Source of the DNA: Hyphomicrobiales bacterium
GTDB taxonomy: Bacteria; Pseudomonadota; Alphaproteobacteria; Rhizobiales; Beijerinckiaceae
Assembly: GCA_947454055.1 (NCBI GenBank)
Contig: CANGIS010000032.1
Location: 1-32,259, forward strand
Direction of reading: 5' to 3'
DNA length: 32,259 bases
Within the stretch, counting starts at the first letter, position 1, and every line of letters starts with the position of its first letter. The notes beneath the pieces were generated by a model that had not been told where the DNA came from, ran no database searches, and saw nothing but the letters and a program-made list of their open reading frames with translations. This document shows, piece by piece, positions 1 to 9,297 of the stretch. The translations under genes and the position numbers were made by a program.

Positions 1-793
1 AGATCGAGTTGGCAGTTGATGGCGGCACGCCGTTACAGCCATTACCCTCAGCGCAACCTCGACCGTTCAGGATGTTATCGACGGGATCAACACAAATACC
101 ACCCTCAATCCCAATGGTAATGGAACGGCGATTAAGGCGTCGCTGGTGGGCGGCAATCTGCAGGTCACGTCCACGACGGGTAAAACGGTGACCCTTTCCT
201 CCGATGATACTGACGCCAATCTTCAGCTTTTGCTGGGCAGCAAAACCAATGAAGGCAATGCGGTTGCAGCAGCTGGCACCGATTTTGTCGATACCACCCG
301 CAAGTCGATTTCGTCCCAATTCGACGATATCTTGAAGCAGATCGATCAAACGATCCAAGACTCAAGCTATGGCGGCATCAATCTGCTGCAAGGTCAGGAT
401 TTGAAGGTTACCTTCAATGAAACCGGAACGAGCTCGATCAATGTCACCAGTGTCAACTACACGGCCAATGGGCAGCTTGGCATCGCCAATTCAACCCATA
501 GCTTCGTGAGCAATGACGACGTCGATGTAGCGTCGGCAAACTTGAAGCGCGCATCCGACAAGATTGCCGCTCAGTCGGCCGTCTTTGCCGCTAACCAGAC
601 CGTTATTCAGAACCGCTCAAGCTTCACGAAAAATTTGGTCGACACGCTCAACGCCGGCTCGGATAGCCTGACGGCAGCCGATCAAAATCAAGAATCGGCC
701 AATCTTCTGGCGCTTAATACCTCGCAGCAGCTGGCGCAGACGACCTTGTCGCTCGCGTCCCAGGCCAACGCGGCGATTACCCGCCTCTTCTGA
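1..793 (+). CDS. Flagellin, C-terminal part (5' end outside window; apparent frameshift near base 33-40)
   Basis: Flagellin is the secreted subunit that polymerises into the flagellar filament. The open frame from base 20 to the stop at 791-793 ends with a typical flagellin C-terminal D1/D0 region: an amphipathic stretch with IQNRSSFTKNLVDTL, then ANLLALNTSQQLAQTTLSLA and a terminal ITRLF. The segment TSTVQDVIDGIN near bases 60-95 is typical of the variable middle domain. This frame is closed by a TGA at 17-19. The residues expected just before it (ELAVDGGTP) lie in another frame, bases 6-35, so one base seems to be missing around 33-40. The gene is either frameshifted or carries a sequence error. 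If the frame shown is genuine and independent, the first start codon is GTG at 146. The flagellin identity is firm; the 5' structure is not. Confidence 0.85.
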
Positions 794-867
794 TGAGCCA
801 CGGCTAGAATAAATCTGTTTTAATGACGTAACGTTAGATATTCCTTAAACTGAATATTCCAAGATGA

Positions 868-896
868 ATGGGTCCGGGTCAAACCGGGCCCATTTT
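868..896 (+). terminator. Hairpin terminator after flagellin
   Basis: Bases 868-877 (ATGGGTCCGG) pair with 884-893 (CCGGGCCCAT) with one G-T wobble around a six-base loop, followed by TTTT. It lies between flagellin and flbT and would end or attenuate transcription from the strongly expressed flagellin gene before flbT. This is an inference from structure alone. Confidence 0.6.
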
Positions 897-927
897 AGTA
901 GCATCTTCGAAAAAGGCACCCTGTCCC

Positions 928-1368
928 ATGGCTCTCAAGGTTGAATTGAAGCCGAACGAACGCATTGTGATCGGCACGGCCGTCATCCGAAACGGCGACA
1001 CGCGAAGTCGTCTTTTTATCGAAGGTGACACCGCTATTATGCGTGAAAAGGATATTTTGACGGCATCGGCAGCGGACACCCCCGCCAAGCGGATCTATTT
1101 CGCTTTGCAGCTCATGTATCTCGATAAAAATGCCGCCTCGCACCGCAATAATTTTATCGCGCTTCTCGACGATTTTATGGCCGCCGCACCCAGCGCATGG
1201 CCAGTTATCAGCAAGCTGACGGACCACGTTCTGGCTGGCGAAATTTACAAGGCCATCAAGGCCACGCGCACACTCATCGACTATGAAAAGGAGTTGTTAG
1301 ACCATGAATTACGCCATGCACGCTTACCAGAAGACCTTGCAAACAGGGACGAGCCCACGGCAGCTTGA
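928..1368 (+). CDS. flbT: Flagellin post-transcriptional regulator FlbT
   Basis: FlbT is an alphaproteobacterial RNA-binding regulator. In Caulobacter it acts on the flagellin mRNA leader and ties flagellin translation to hook completion. In some rhizobia and Brucella it acts positively instead. The 146-residue product has the family's usual length and pattern: a start of MALKVELKPNERI, then GTAVIRNGDTRSRLFIEG, and IYFALQLMYLD further on. I chose ATG 928 because homologues begin M-x-L-K-x-x-L-K-P-x-E. The frame opens 60 bases earlier, but those codons overlap the upstream hairpin and look unlike protein. Its 3' end overlaps flaF by 65 bases, so the two are surely co-transcribed and probably translationally coupled. 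Confidence 0.9.
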   Translation: MALKVELKPNERIVIGTAVIRNGDTRSRLFIEGDTAIMREKDILTASAADTPAKRIYFALQLMYLDKNAASHRNNFIALLDDFMAAAPSAWPVISKLTDHVLAGEIYKAIKATRTLIDYEKELLDHELRHARLPEDLANRDEPTAA

Positions 1369-1681
1369 AGCCACCTTGCTCATGAAGGCCGCAACGCGCC
1401 TTAAAGCAGTGCAGGACAATTGGGACAGCGATCGATCCGATCTCGATGCCGCCGTTATCTATAATCGCAAACTTTGGACCATTCTGGCCTCCGCCGCGAC
1501 CGAAGAGGATTCAGAATTGCCCGTCGACGTGAAGCGCAACATTGCTGCCATTGCGATCTTTATTTTCAACCGTTCCCTCGATTTGATTGTGGATCCCAAA
1601 GCGTCGGATTTGGACAGCTTAATTGAAATCAACCGTAACATTGCAACCGGCCTCAATGCCGAGCCTCAGGCCGCAGCCTAG
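1304..1681 (+). CDS. flaF: Flagellar biosynthesis regulator FlaF
   Basis: FlaF is a small cytosolic protein, known in alphaproteobacteria to be needed for flagellin synthesis or secretion and to work opposite or with FlbT. The 125-residue product starts MNYAMHAYQKT, has the family's conserved RQLEATLLMKAATRL helix near residues 19-33, an AVIYNRKLWTI core near residues 49-59 and an ending rich in INRNIATGL. The start ATG lies inside flbT and is preceded by GGAG ten bases upstream, which is consistent with coupled translation. The reading frame ends 31 bases before the shared terminator facing flgL. Confidence 0.92.
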   Translation: MNYAMHAYQKTLQTGTSPRQLEATLLMKAATRLKAVQDNWDSDRSDLDAAVIYNRKLWTILASAATEEDSELPVDVKRNIAAIAIFIFNRSLDLIVDPKASDLDSLIEINRNIATGLNAEPQAAA

Positions 1682-1712
1682 AGCGCGCTGTATCGCCCCT
1701 TCATGGTCGATA

Positions 1713-1754
1713 AAAAAAGGATCGCATCGGCTCTACCCGAAGCGATCCTTTTTT
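1713..1754. terminator. Bidirectional terminator between flaF and flgL
   Basis: AAAAAAGGATCGC at 1713-1725 pairs perfectly with GCGATCCTTTTTT at 1742-1754. TCGG/CCGA pair further inside the loop. With a T-run on either strand and convergent genes on both sides, it should stop transcription of flaF and of flgL. Confidence 0.85.
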
Positions 1755-1771
1755 ATATAAAAAACAATGGC

Positions 1772-3310
1772 TTAAAGATAATCGGCTAAACTCAGCTTCA
1801 TTAATTTGGCCGTTACCTGATAGGCGACCTGCAATTGATTTTGAAGCTGGGTCAGATAGGCCGCCGTCTGCTCGGGCGAGGCGTCCGTAATCGAGCTCAG
1901 CATCGTGGTCAGGACGTTTTTCGTCGCTGTATTTTGACTGGTCGCCGCAGTGACCTGTTGTTGTGCCGCGGCGAACGACGTCGTCATGGATTGCAATTCG
2001 ATTTTGCTGGAGGACAGACTATCCTTTGCGCGGCTTGTAATGTCGCTGAACTGGCTTTGGGCAAGGTTTTCATCGGTAGCCGAAAATTTGACGACCGTTG
2101 CTGCGGCAACGGCAGCTAGCGTGTCGGCAAGGCCCGGTTCATTGCCCCTCGCCCCGATGCCGATCGTTAGTCCCGGCGACACCGGCACAACGCGATCAAG
2201 GCGGGGGTCCTCACTGGCATTAACGCCTGTTCCCTTATACCAGACAATGGTTTGGGCGGCATTGGTCGCAGCATCGGTTTGGTAAGCCGTAGCCGTCGCT
2301 GCTGTTCCGTCAGGCCCTGCAAGAACGCGCTGGGGCGGCGAGGTGGGCGAGGCTGCAAAAAAATCTTGCGCGGCCTTAAGGGCCGATGAATTTGAGAGGG
2401 CTGTCGACGCCGCCGTTGTCAACGCGGTCGTCAACGCCGTCTGAAAATTGACCGCCGTGGAAGCCGCATCGGTTCCGACGCTGAATTGATTGGCACTGGG
2501 CGAACCGGACGTTGCCGATAGCGTGACATCGGTCGTCCCTCCATCGGGCAATCCGAAGGTGATGGTGATGGACGATCCGGCTGCGGGCACACCGGAAAAC
2601 GCTATGTCGAGCGACGTTGGTACCGAGGATGAGAGGGTTGCAGTGGCCTTATCGAGCCCCGCTGACACGGAATTGACCGTCATGCCGAAAACCGGATTCG
2701 AAGCCTCCTTGGCAAGGGTTACGCCCGTGCCACCCGTATCGAGCGTGACAGCCAGCCGACCTTGCCCCGTTGTACCAAGATCCGCCCGCTGACGTTCCGC
2801 AACATAAGCCGACAACCCCGCTTTACCGGATGCGTGATCGCCATCCAAAATGGTCGCGACATCCAATGCCGGAGCTGTTTCCGAAACGCGCCCGGCAAAA
2901 ATATAGCTGTTACCGTCTTTGGCGTTGATATAGTCGAGCATGCTCGCCAATTGAGCCCGAAGGCTCGTCTGTGTCGACGCGCGCGAGGTTCGATCCGTCG
3001 CTTTTATCGCGCTAAGCGGACCGCTCGTAACCTTCGTAGCCAAATCCGTAAACGATGTAATCGCCTGATTAACCGTGGACAGGCTCAAATTGGCAGAACT
3101 TACACTCTCGCCATACGAATCCAGATGGGACAATTTCGACGTCAAATCTATGCTCAGCGCAGCATTACCGCCGAGGGATGCATAGGTATTTCCAACCTTG
3201 CCTGTCGCCATTTGCTGGGCGGTCTGATCGACAAGCGTATGAATTTTGGTCAGCGTATCGGGAACCCAACCGTTCCAAACCGAGCTTCCCATGGATCCGG
3301 AAATGGTCAT
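1772..3310 (-). CDS. flgL: Flagellar hook-associated protein 3 (hook-filament junction) FlgL
   Basis: FlgL forms the second junction ring between hook and filament and is exported by the flagellar type III system. The 512-residue product has flagellin-like helices at both ends: N-terminal LTKIHTLVDQTAQQMATGKV (about residues 20-39), and a C-terminal coiled part (about 420-510) ending in LQNQLQVAYQVTAKLMKLSL. The middle is a Thr/Ser/Ala/Gly-rich surface region. It is much longer than enterobacterial FlgL (about 320 residues), as is usual in rhizobial-type proteins. The ATG follows GGGAGGGA seven bases upstream, and this ribosome site lies against the flgK stop codon 14 bases away. It is the last gene of the flgE-flgK-flgL run and ends at the shared terminator. 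Confidence 0.9.
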   Translation of the reverse strand: MTISGSMGSSVWNGWVPDTLTKIHTLVDQTAQQMATGKVGNTYASLGGNAALSIDLTSKLSHLDSYGESVSSANLSLSTVNQAITSFTDLATKVTSGPLSAIKATDRTSRASTQTSLRAQLASMLDYINAKDGNSYIFAGRVSETAPALDVATILDGDHASGKAGLSAYVAERQRADLGTTGQGRLAVTLDTGGTGVTLAKEASNPVFGMTVNSVSAGLDKATATLSSSVPTSLDIAFSGVPAAGSSITITFGLPDGGTTDVTLSATSGSPSANQFSVGTDAASTAVNFQTALTTALTTAASTALSNSSALKAAQDFFAASPTSPPQRVLAGPDGTAATATAYQTDAATNAAQTIVWYKGTGVNASEDPRLDRVVPVSPGLTIGIGARGNEPGLADTLAAVAAATVVKFSATDENLAQSQFSDITSRAKDSLSSSKIELQSMTTSFAAAQQQVTAATSQNTATKNVLTTMLSSITDASPEQTAAYLTQLQNQLQVAYQVTAKLMKLSLADYL

Positions 3311-3324
3311 GGCTCGTCCCTCCC

Positions 3325-5154
3325 TCAGATCCGCATCAAGACATCGAACATGTCTTTGACCGCGGACAGGACCTTCGCGTTGGCTGCGTAAACGTTTTGC
3401 AATTGCGTCAAATCGGTCAATTCCTTGTCCATATTGACACCAGAGGCTTGATTAAAGCGGCTTTGCACGGAATTGAGGATCGTCGTCTGACTGTCGTTCA
3501 AACTTGTGATCCGATTGGCATCATTGGCTTGGGTCTGAGCAAGCTGTTTCACAAGCGCATTCACCGTCACCGCCCCCGATGGCAGGCCTAATCGGGAGCC
3601 CGAACTGATGGCAACACCCGTATTTTCCAGCTGATACAACAAGGTGTTGATACGGGTCGGGTCATTCGTGCTGGTCGAACCGGTGTAATTGGCAAAAACA
3701 CCCGGATTGGTCAGCAATTGCGGGTTCACAATGATGCGGTCGGCAAATCCCAAGAGCTGGCCGGTGCCGTCGATCGAACCGGTATAGGCATTACCCAGCG
3801 GTGAATCGGTAAACAACGGAAGAGCAGGCCCCTGCCCTTGCAAAGCCGTCGTCGTTACCTTTGCCGATAGCGTGCTCAACTGTGCGGGTGAAGCCGCCGT
3901 CACCTGCAGCGACTGGCCGGTTGAGCCGACGACAACCGTCAGGCCGCTACCTAGCCCGTCAAGACCGCTCTGGATCGCAGCAAGGGCCGAGGCTACGCCG
4001 CCTGCAAAGCTTACCCCGATCACCTGATCCGTCGGATCGGTCGTCGATGATCCACTCAATGGCAATTTGCTCGCGTCATTCACCGCAAGGACCGACACAT
4101 GGTGAGCGGTCCCCAATGCGTCGGTAAAATTCAGCTGGATTTTATTGCCGCTTTGGATGCCGGAAAGATCAAGCTCAAAACCGCCGGTGACGGCTGTCCC
4201 GGAAACGGTTTTATCGGACATGGTGGACGAAAGCCCAGCCGCCAAATCGTCGAGCTGCGATTGCGCCTTGGGCAACAGATCATCCCGTAAATTGACCAGC
4301 CCTGCAATTTTTCCGCTTTTTAATGCGCCATTTGCCAAAAGATCGATCACCCCGCTCCCAACACCTGTCAGCGTCAAGGTACCCGTCCCGCTTGTGGCGG
4401 CATTGGAATTATACTGCGAGGTCGCCGTCAAAGGACTTTTGGCATTGAAATGGAGTTTGGCGGCAGCGCCTCCCTCAAGCAGGGTAACGCCGGATTTTGT
4501 CGTTAAAGTAAGCGATCCATCGGGCTTTATCGCAGGCGCCACATCCATCAGGGACGAGATACGGCTCAACGACGCATCACGCTGATCGAGCAAGGACAGA
4601 TCCGGACCACCGCTCGACAATACAATCTGCTGATTGATCTTGGCGAGATTGGCCAAAGCGCTGTTCACCTCATCGCTCGATTGAGCGAGCGCATCTTCTG
4701 CACTTGTCCGCAAAGACTGGATCGAGCTCGAAGTATTCGAAATGAACTGCGTCAAGGTCTGCGCCGAGGAAAGAACCGTTGATTGCTCGCCGGCCCCGCC
4801 CGGATTACCCTGCAGTGCCTTCATGGCATTGGAAAAATCATCGAACTTGGCCGCAATCGTATTGGTCGACGTCGGATCGCCATAGATCGCATCCAACTGC
4901 TTGACGTAATCGCTTTGAACCTGGGTGTAACCGGCTGCCGCTGTTTCATTCCACAGCTGCTTTTGAACATAGGAGTCGAGCACGCGCTGCACGGTTCCGC
5001 CGGCCAGATTGCCCGGCCCCGAGGTTCCGATATATTCCCGCCGCACATAGCCTGGCTGATTGGCGCCAGCAACATTTCCCGCCACAACCGACAGCGCATC
5101 CTGCGTCCGGTTAATGCCGCTAAATGCGTTGTTGAGAGCGCCAAACAGATCCAT
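3325..5154 (-). CDS. flgK: Flagellar hook-associated protein 1 FlgK
   Basis: FlgK is the first hook-filament junction protein, sitting directly on the hook tip. The 609-residue product begins with the rod/hook-family N-terminal motif (ALNNAFSGINRTQDALSVVA, then NVAGANQPGYVRR) and ends with the matching C-terminal motif (LTQLQNVYAANAKVLSAVKD, then MFDVLMRI). Between them is a long variable region with internal Ala/Ser/Gly/Thr-rich beta stretches. Length is in the normal range for alphaproteobacteria. The ATG has AAGG upstream. It lies 27 bases after flgE and 14 before flgL, so the three should form one transcript. Confidence 0.93.
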   Translation of the reverse strand: MDLFGALNNAFSGINRTQDALSVVAGNVAGANQPGYVRREYIGTSGPGNLAGGTVQRVLDSYVQKQLWNETAAAGYTQVQSDYVKQLDAIYGDPTSTNTIAAKFDDFSNAMKALQGNPGGAGEQSTVLSSAQTLTQFISNTSSSIQSLRTSAEDALAQSSDEVNSALANLAKINQQIVLSSGGPDLSLLDQRDASLSRISSLMDVAPAIKPDGSLTLTTKSGVTLLEGGAAAKLHFNAKSPLTATSQYNSNAATSGTGTLTLTGVGSGVIDLLANGALKSGKIAGLVNLRDDLLPKAQSQLDDLAAGLSSTMSDKTVSGTAVTGGFELDLSGIQSGNKIQLNFTDALGTAHHVSVLAVNDASKLPLSGSSTTDPTDQVIGVSFAGGVASALAAIQSGLDGLGSGLTVVVGSTGQSLQVTAASPAQLSTLSAKVTTTALQGQGPALPLFTDSPLGNAYTGSIDGTGQLLGFADRIIVNPQLLTNPGVFANYTGSTSTNDPTRINTLLYQLENTGVAISSGSRLGLPSGAVTVNALVKQLAQTQANDANRITSLNDSQTTILNSVQSRFNQASGVNMDKELTDLTQLQNVYAANAKVLSAVKDMFDVLMRI

Positions 5155-5181
5155 TTTTAGGGCCTTTCGCTATTCTGTCGC

Positions 5182-6543
5182 TCAGCGGATCACATTGACG
5201 GCTTCGGTCATCATCTGCTGAGCCGCCGTAATGACCTTTGCATTCGCCGAATAGGCTTGCTGGGTTGCAATCATCAGGCTGAATTCCTGCGAAATATCCG
5301 CATTGGAGGCTTCAAGCCCGCCCACCAGAATGTTGGAATCCCCTGCCCCATAAATCGGATCACCTGATTGATCCGACTGCTGATAAACACCGCCATCGAG
5401 CCGCTTCAGGGCTTGTCCGCCATTGAATTTTGCAACCGCAATATCCGCGACAGGTTGCTGCAGCCCGTTCGAATATTGCGCATAAACGCGCCCTTTATCG
5501 CCAAAATTGACACCGGTGAGGCTCGCGGATGAATAGCCATCCTGGGCAATATTGGTGGTTCGAAACTGACCGGAAGGGTCGCCATATTGGGACATGCCGG
5601 TAAAATCGATCGACACCGAGCCAAGCGCGGTCCCGTCAATGGTTAGTCCCGTTGTCGCAAACGATGGCGGAGCGGGCGTTGTCAACTTCCCCCCTGCATC
5701 AAACTGGAAATTCTGCAGATATTTCCATTTCGGAGCAGTGCCGGAAGCGGTGCTGTTGCTCTCGTAATAGAGATCCCAATTACCGCCTGAATTTTTGGCC
5801 CATCGGGTTTGCAAGGTTGCCGGACTGCCTTTGGAATCATAAACGGTGACAGACCCCCCCGCGATTGTCGCATTGAGAAAGCTGCTCTCCTCATTGGCGT
5901 TATAGACACCAATGGTCGCCGGAAAACTGGTCGTGACGCCGCCAATCGTCGTTGTATTTTGCGCTGTGCCGGCTGGAAGGGCATTCGCCGTATCGACCGG
6001 ATTGGACGGGGTTGTCGGCAAATTACCCTGATAGGTAATGGTGCTTGTGGCCTTTGGCGGCATATCGCCCGTCGGCAATTGAATGGTTTTGGGAACACCC
6101 GAATTCGCCATGCCGGAAATCGGGTCGACCGTGTACCCCATCAGGTAATAGCCCGCACCGTTGACGAGGTTCTTGTTCTTATCGAGGGTGAAATCCCCGC
6201 GGCGGGTAAAATAAGGGGTCGACGCAAAAGACGAGGCGCCCGAAGCGCTTGTTGTCTTCTGGCTGGTCGCAAAATAGCCGTCGCCCGATAAAGCGATATT
6301 TGAATTAATTCCGGTCGATTTGAACGCTCCGGCAACGGAGTTGGTTGCCAGCGAGGTCGCATTGACACCGCCGGTGATACGGGAAGTGAGCCCCAAATCC
6401 GGGATCATATCCTGAAAATTCGTATCGATCCGTTTGTAGCCGATGGTTTGCGAGTTCGCGATGTTGCCGGAAATATTGTCGAGCGCAAAAGCCTGCGCCG
6501 ACATGCCCGAAACCGCCGTCTCCATTGCCCCAAATATGCCCAT
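5182..6543 (-). CDS. flgE: Flagellar hook protein FlgE
   Basis: FlgE polymerises into the hook, the universal joint between basal body and filament. The 453-residue product starts MGIFGAMETAVSGMSAQAFA with the asparagine-rich DNISGNIANSQTIGYKR motif (about residues 22-38), and has a central FlgE D2 region with TLQTRWAKNSGGNWDLYYES. It ends EASNADISQEFSLMIATQQA then YSANAKVITAAQQMM, the conserved hook C-terminus. I set the start at 6543 because the frame upstream of it is unlike protein and GAAGGGG lies just ahead of this ATG. A sigma-54-type promoter is found at 6614-6629, giving a leader of about 60 bases. Confidence 0.93.
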   Translation of the reverse strand: MGIFGAMETAVSGMSAQAFALDNISGNIANSQTIGYKRIDTNFQDMIPDLGLTSRITGGVNATSLATNSVAGAFKSTGINSNIALSGDGYFATSQKTTSASGASSFASTPYFTRRGDFTLDKNKNLVNGAGYYLMGYTVDPISGMANSGVPKTIQLPTGDMPPKATSTITYQGNLPTTPSNPVDTANALPAGTAQNTTTIGGVTTSFPATIGVYNANEESSFLNATIAGGSVTVYDSKGSPATLQTRWAKNSGGNWDLYYESNSTASGTAPKWKYLQNFQFDAGGKLTTPAPPSFATTGLTIDGTALGSVSIDFTGMSQYGDPSGQFRTTNIAQDGYSSASLTGVNFGDKGRVYAQYSNGLQQPVADIAVAKFNGGQALKRLDGGVYQQSDQSGDPIYGAGDSNILVGGLEASNADISQEFSLMIATQQAYSANAKVITAAQQMMTEAVNVIR

Positions 6544-6613
6544 AACCAAACCCCTTCGGTGTGTTGCCTGAAACGCTGCAGCCCATGAGGCGGCAGGATG
6601 CTCACACCCCCAA

Positions 6614-6629
6614 CGCAAGCGGCATGCCA
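6614..6629 (-). promoter_or_regulatory. Sigma-54-type -24/-12 promoter of flgE-flgK-flgL
   Basis: Read on the minus strand the site is TGGCATGCCGCTTGCG. The invariant GG and GC are separated by exactly 10 bases and the match to TGGCACG-N4-TTGCA is close. Sigma-54 control of hook genes is established in Caulobacter. The start of transcription would be near 6603, about 60 bases before the flgE ATG. Confidence 0.7.
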
Positions 6630-6680
6630 CCATAAGGGTCTTGTTTTTCCGTAAGAATTTTGTGGGGTAATTTACCGACC

Positions 6681-6717
6681 CGGCAAAATTGGGGTCCTAT
6701 ACCGGCAAAAAATGCCG
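6681..6717. promoter_or_regulatory. Twin CGGCAAAA boxes, candidate enhancer for the flgE promoter
   Basis: CGGCAAAATTG starts at 6681 and CGGCAAAAAATGCCG at 6703. The second is a perfect inverted repeat (CGGCA, five A, TGCCG). The two boxes start 22 bases apart, about two helical turns, and lie about 80-115 bases upstream of the predicted start site. That is where an NtrC-family activator such as FlbD would bind. They overlap the end of the SixA-like gene's 3' flank. The link to FlbD is inference. Confidence 0.5.
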
Positions 6718-6719
6718 CC

Positions 6720-7235
6720 TCAATCTCCCTCGCCGCGCTCCGGCGTCCGGAAACGTTCCAGTCTCGCCGAGCGAGGTGCCAAATCGGACCAGTGGTCGAT
6801 ATCGCAATCAAGCACAACAACCGAAGCGGTCGGCATATGCTCCTTGAGCCGCGCAAGGGCGTAGCGGTCACCATAGCCGGCGAGTTCGAGAGCCAGGTCG
6901 TGGATGGAGGGATTATGCCCGATCAACATCACTGTGCCGACGCTGTCCTTCACGCCCTGCAACAGCCGGAGCAAATTGCCCGAGTTCGCCAGATAGATTG
7001 CTCGATCAAAGCGCTCTTCTATGGTGCCGAATGCTTTTTTGGCCGATTGCCACGTCATGGTCGTTCGCGCGGACGGAGAAATCAACGCCAAATCCGGCTC
7101 GATATGATCCTGAGCCAGATAGTCGCCCATGGCCGCGCTATCGTTCATGCCGCGCGCCGTCAGGCCGCGATCAAAATCAGCAGCCGCATCGTGCGGCACA
7201 GCCTTGCCATGCCGGAAAAGGATAAGACGTCGCAT
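6720..7235 (-). CDS. SixA-like histidine phosphatase
   Basis: This is a histidine phosphatase superfamily protein (phosphoglycerate-mutase fold), of the small SixA branch that removes phosphate from phosphohistidine. The 171-residue product has the RHG catalytic motif at residues 8-10, a supporting arginine in SPSAR (residue 57) and the second catalytic histidine in GHNPS (residue 107). The partner histidine kinase or phosphotransfer protein is not shown by the neighbours. The ATG has AGGA just upstream. It stands between the flgE control region and a divergent small membrane protein. The fold is secure; the substrate is unknown. Confidence 0.82.
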   Translation of the reverse strand: MRRLILFRHGKAVPHDAAADFDRGLTARGMNDSAAMGDYLAQDHIEPDLALISPSARTTMTWQSAKKAFGTIEERFDRAIYLANSGNLLRLLQGVKDSVGTVMLIGHNPSIHDLALELAGYGDRYALARLKEHMPTASVVVLDCDIDHWSDLAPRSARLERFRTPERGEGD

Positions 7236-7371
7236 CGTCCTACGCTAAGCGACCGCTGCTTCGGGAACAAGCCAGATGCGGTATGATCCACAGCGTGTTG
7301 AAATCCGAGCCGATCATTGCCATTTAAGAGAGGTGCATAAACCGTGCACTCCCATCTTCTGGCGCATAACC

Positions 7372-7653
7372 ATGTCTGATCCCTTTCATTCCTCCCGCTC
7401 CGATGCCTTTCGTTCCGCAACCGGCACGGCAAATATTCCGGGCTGGGCTGTCATCTTGACTGCCATTATCGCCGGCGGGCTGGGAATAGGCCTGTTTTTG
7501 CTCAGTGCAGGCATTCTCTTGGTTCTTGCGCCGATTGCCGTGGCCGGCGTGCTCTATGCCCGTTGGCGGATCCGACGCGCGCTTCGCCGCGCGGCGGAAG
7601 CAGGTTCAATCGAGGCCGAATACCGCGTGATCGATCTTCACCGGGAACCATAA
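7372..7653 (+). CDS. Small membrane protein of unknown function
   Basis: A 93-residue product I do not recognise. The hydrophilic N-terminus (residues 1-22, Ser-rich) is followed by a long hydrophobic hairpin, about residues 24-64, with two likely membrane segments (WAVILTAIIAGGLGIGLFLL and GILLVLAPIAVAGVLY). A basic stretch, RWRIRRALRRAAEAG, follows and would sit in the cytoplasm by the positive-inside rule. I chose ATG 7372; the frame is open further upstream, but that part looks random. No good ribosome site precedes it. It is divergent from the SixA-like gene and convergent with the stress-protein gene. Confidence 0.6.
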   Translation: MSDPFHSSRSDAFRSATGTANIPGWAVILTAIIAGGLGIGLFLLSAGILLVLAPIAVAGVLYARWRIRRALRRAAEAGSIEAEYRVIDLHREP

Positions 7654-7672
7654 CCCGAAAACGGGTCGCCCT

Positions 7673-8110
7673 TTATTTGGCAGGCGTCCGAACCACCATC
7701 ACCGAGCATGGCGCATGGCGGACGATCGTCGTCGCGTTTGAGCCGAGCAGATAGGTCGACATGGCAGGCCGGTGCGAGCCGATCACAATCAGGTCAGCCT
7801 TAACTGTTTCGGCCTCGGCAAGTACCTCATTATAGACGGAACCCATCCGGACGGCCGTCGTCACCTTGGATTTATCGGTAAGCGGAAGCTTGGCGAGCAA
7901 TTCCTTCATCCGCTTTTCACAATCGGATTGCTGTTCCTCATCAAAGGACGGCGGAACATATTCCATAAACGTGACCGGCAAAATCGAACGCACATAGACC
8001 AGATGAAGGGAGGCGTTCGTCATCGCAGCCAGCGCGACAGCACGATCCAGAGCGGGCTGGGAAATATCAATTTCCGAAAGATCGACCGGTACGACGATGG
8101 ATGTAAACAT
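7673..8110 (-). CDS. Universal stress protein, UspA family
   Basis: UspA-family proteins are small cytosolic alpha/beta proteins, many of which bind ATP and are induced by stress or low oxygen. The 145-residue product starts with FTSIVVPVDLS and carries the AETVKADLIVIGSH strand-loop before the C-terminal GSNATTIVRHAPCSVMVVR signature. The nucleotide-binding loop reads GSHR-x8-GSN, so the usual second glycine of G-x2-G is arginine; ATP binding is plausible but not certain. AGGAGG lies four bases before the ATG, an unusually strong ribosome site. An FNR/FixK-type box lies 76 bases upstream. Confidence 0.9.
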   Translation of the reverse strand: MFTSIVVPVDLSEIDISQPALDRAVALAAMTNASLHLVYVRSILPVTFMEYVPPSFDEEQQSDCEKRMKELLAKLPLTDKSKVTTAVRMGSVYNEVLAEAETVKADLIVIGSHRPAMSTYLLGSNATTIVRHAPCSVMVVRTPAK

Positions 8111-8186
8111 GGTGCCTCCTCCAAACGATCACTGAAACGCTTTGCAAGCGCCAGCGCAACCATGCCGGCCTTCGACAGGGGTCGCC

Positions 8187-8200
8187 TTGATCTGGATCAT
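8187..8200. promoter_or_regulatory. FNR/FixK-type box upstream of the UspA gene
   Basis: TTGATCTGGATCAT matches the FNR/FnrL/FixK consensus TTGAT-N4-ATCAA with one mismatch, in the last base. It lies 76 bases before the start of the UspA-family gene. At the usual -41.5 position, transcription would begin near 8152. It suggests induction at low oxygen. Confidence 0.5.
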
Positions 8201-8225
8201 TTTTCGGCAAAATAAGCGCTATGTC

Positions 8226-9275
<1,050 letters not shown>

Positions 9276-9297
9276 TCATTAATAAAAGCAATTAAGA

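Noticed and set aside
2762-3591. Overlapping plus-strand open frames of 209 and 137 codons
   Set aside because: They are antisense to flgL and the end of flgK; composition is typical of shadow frames.
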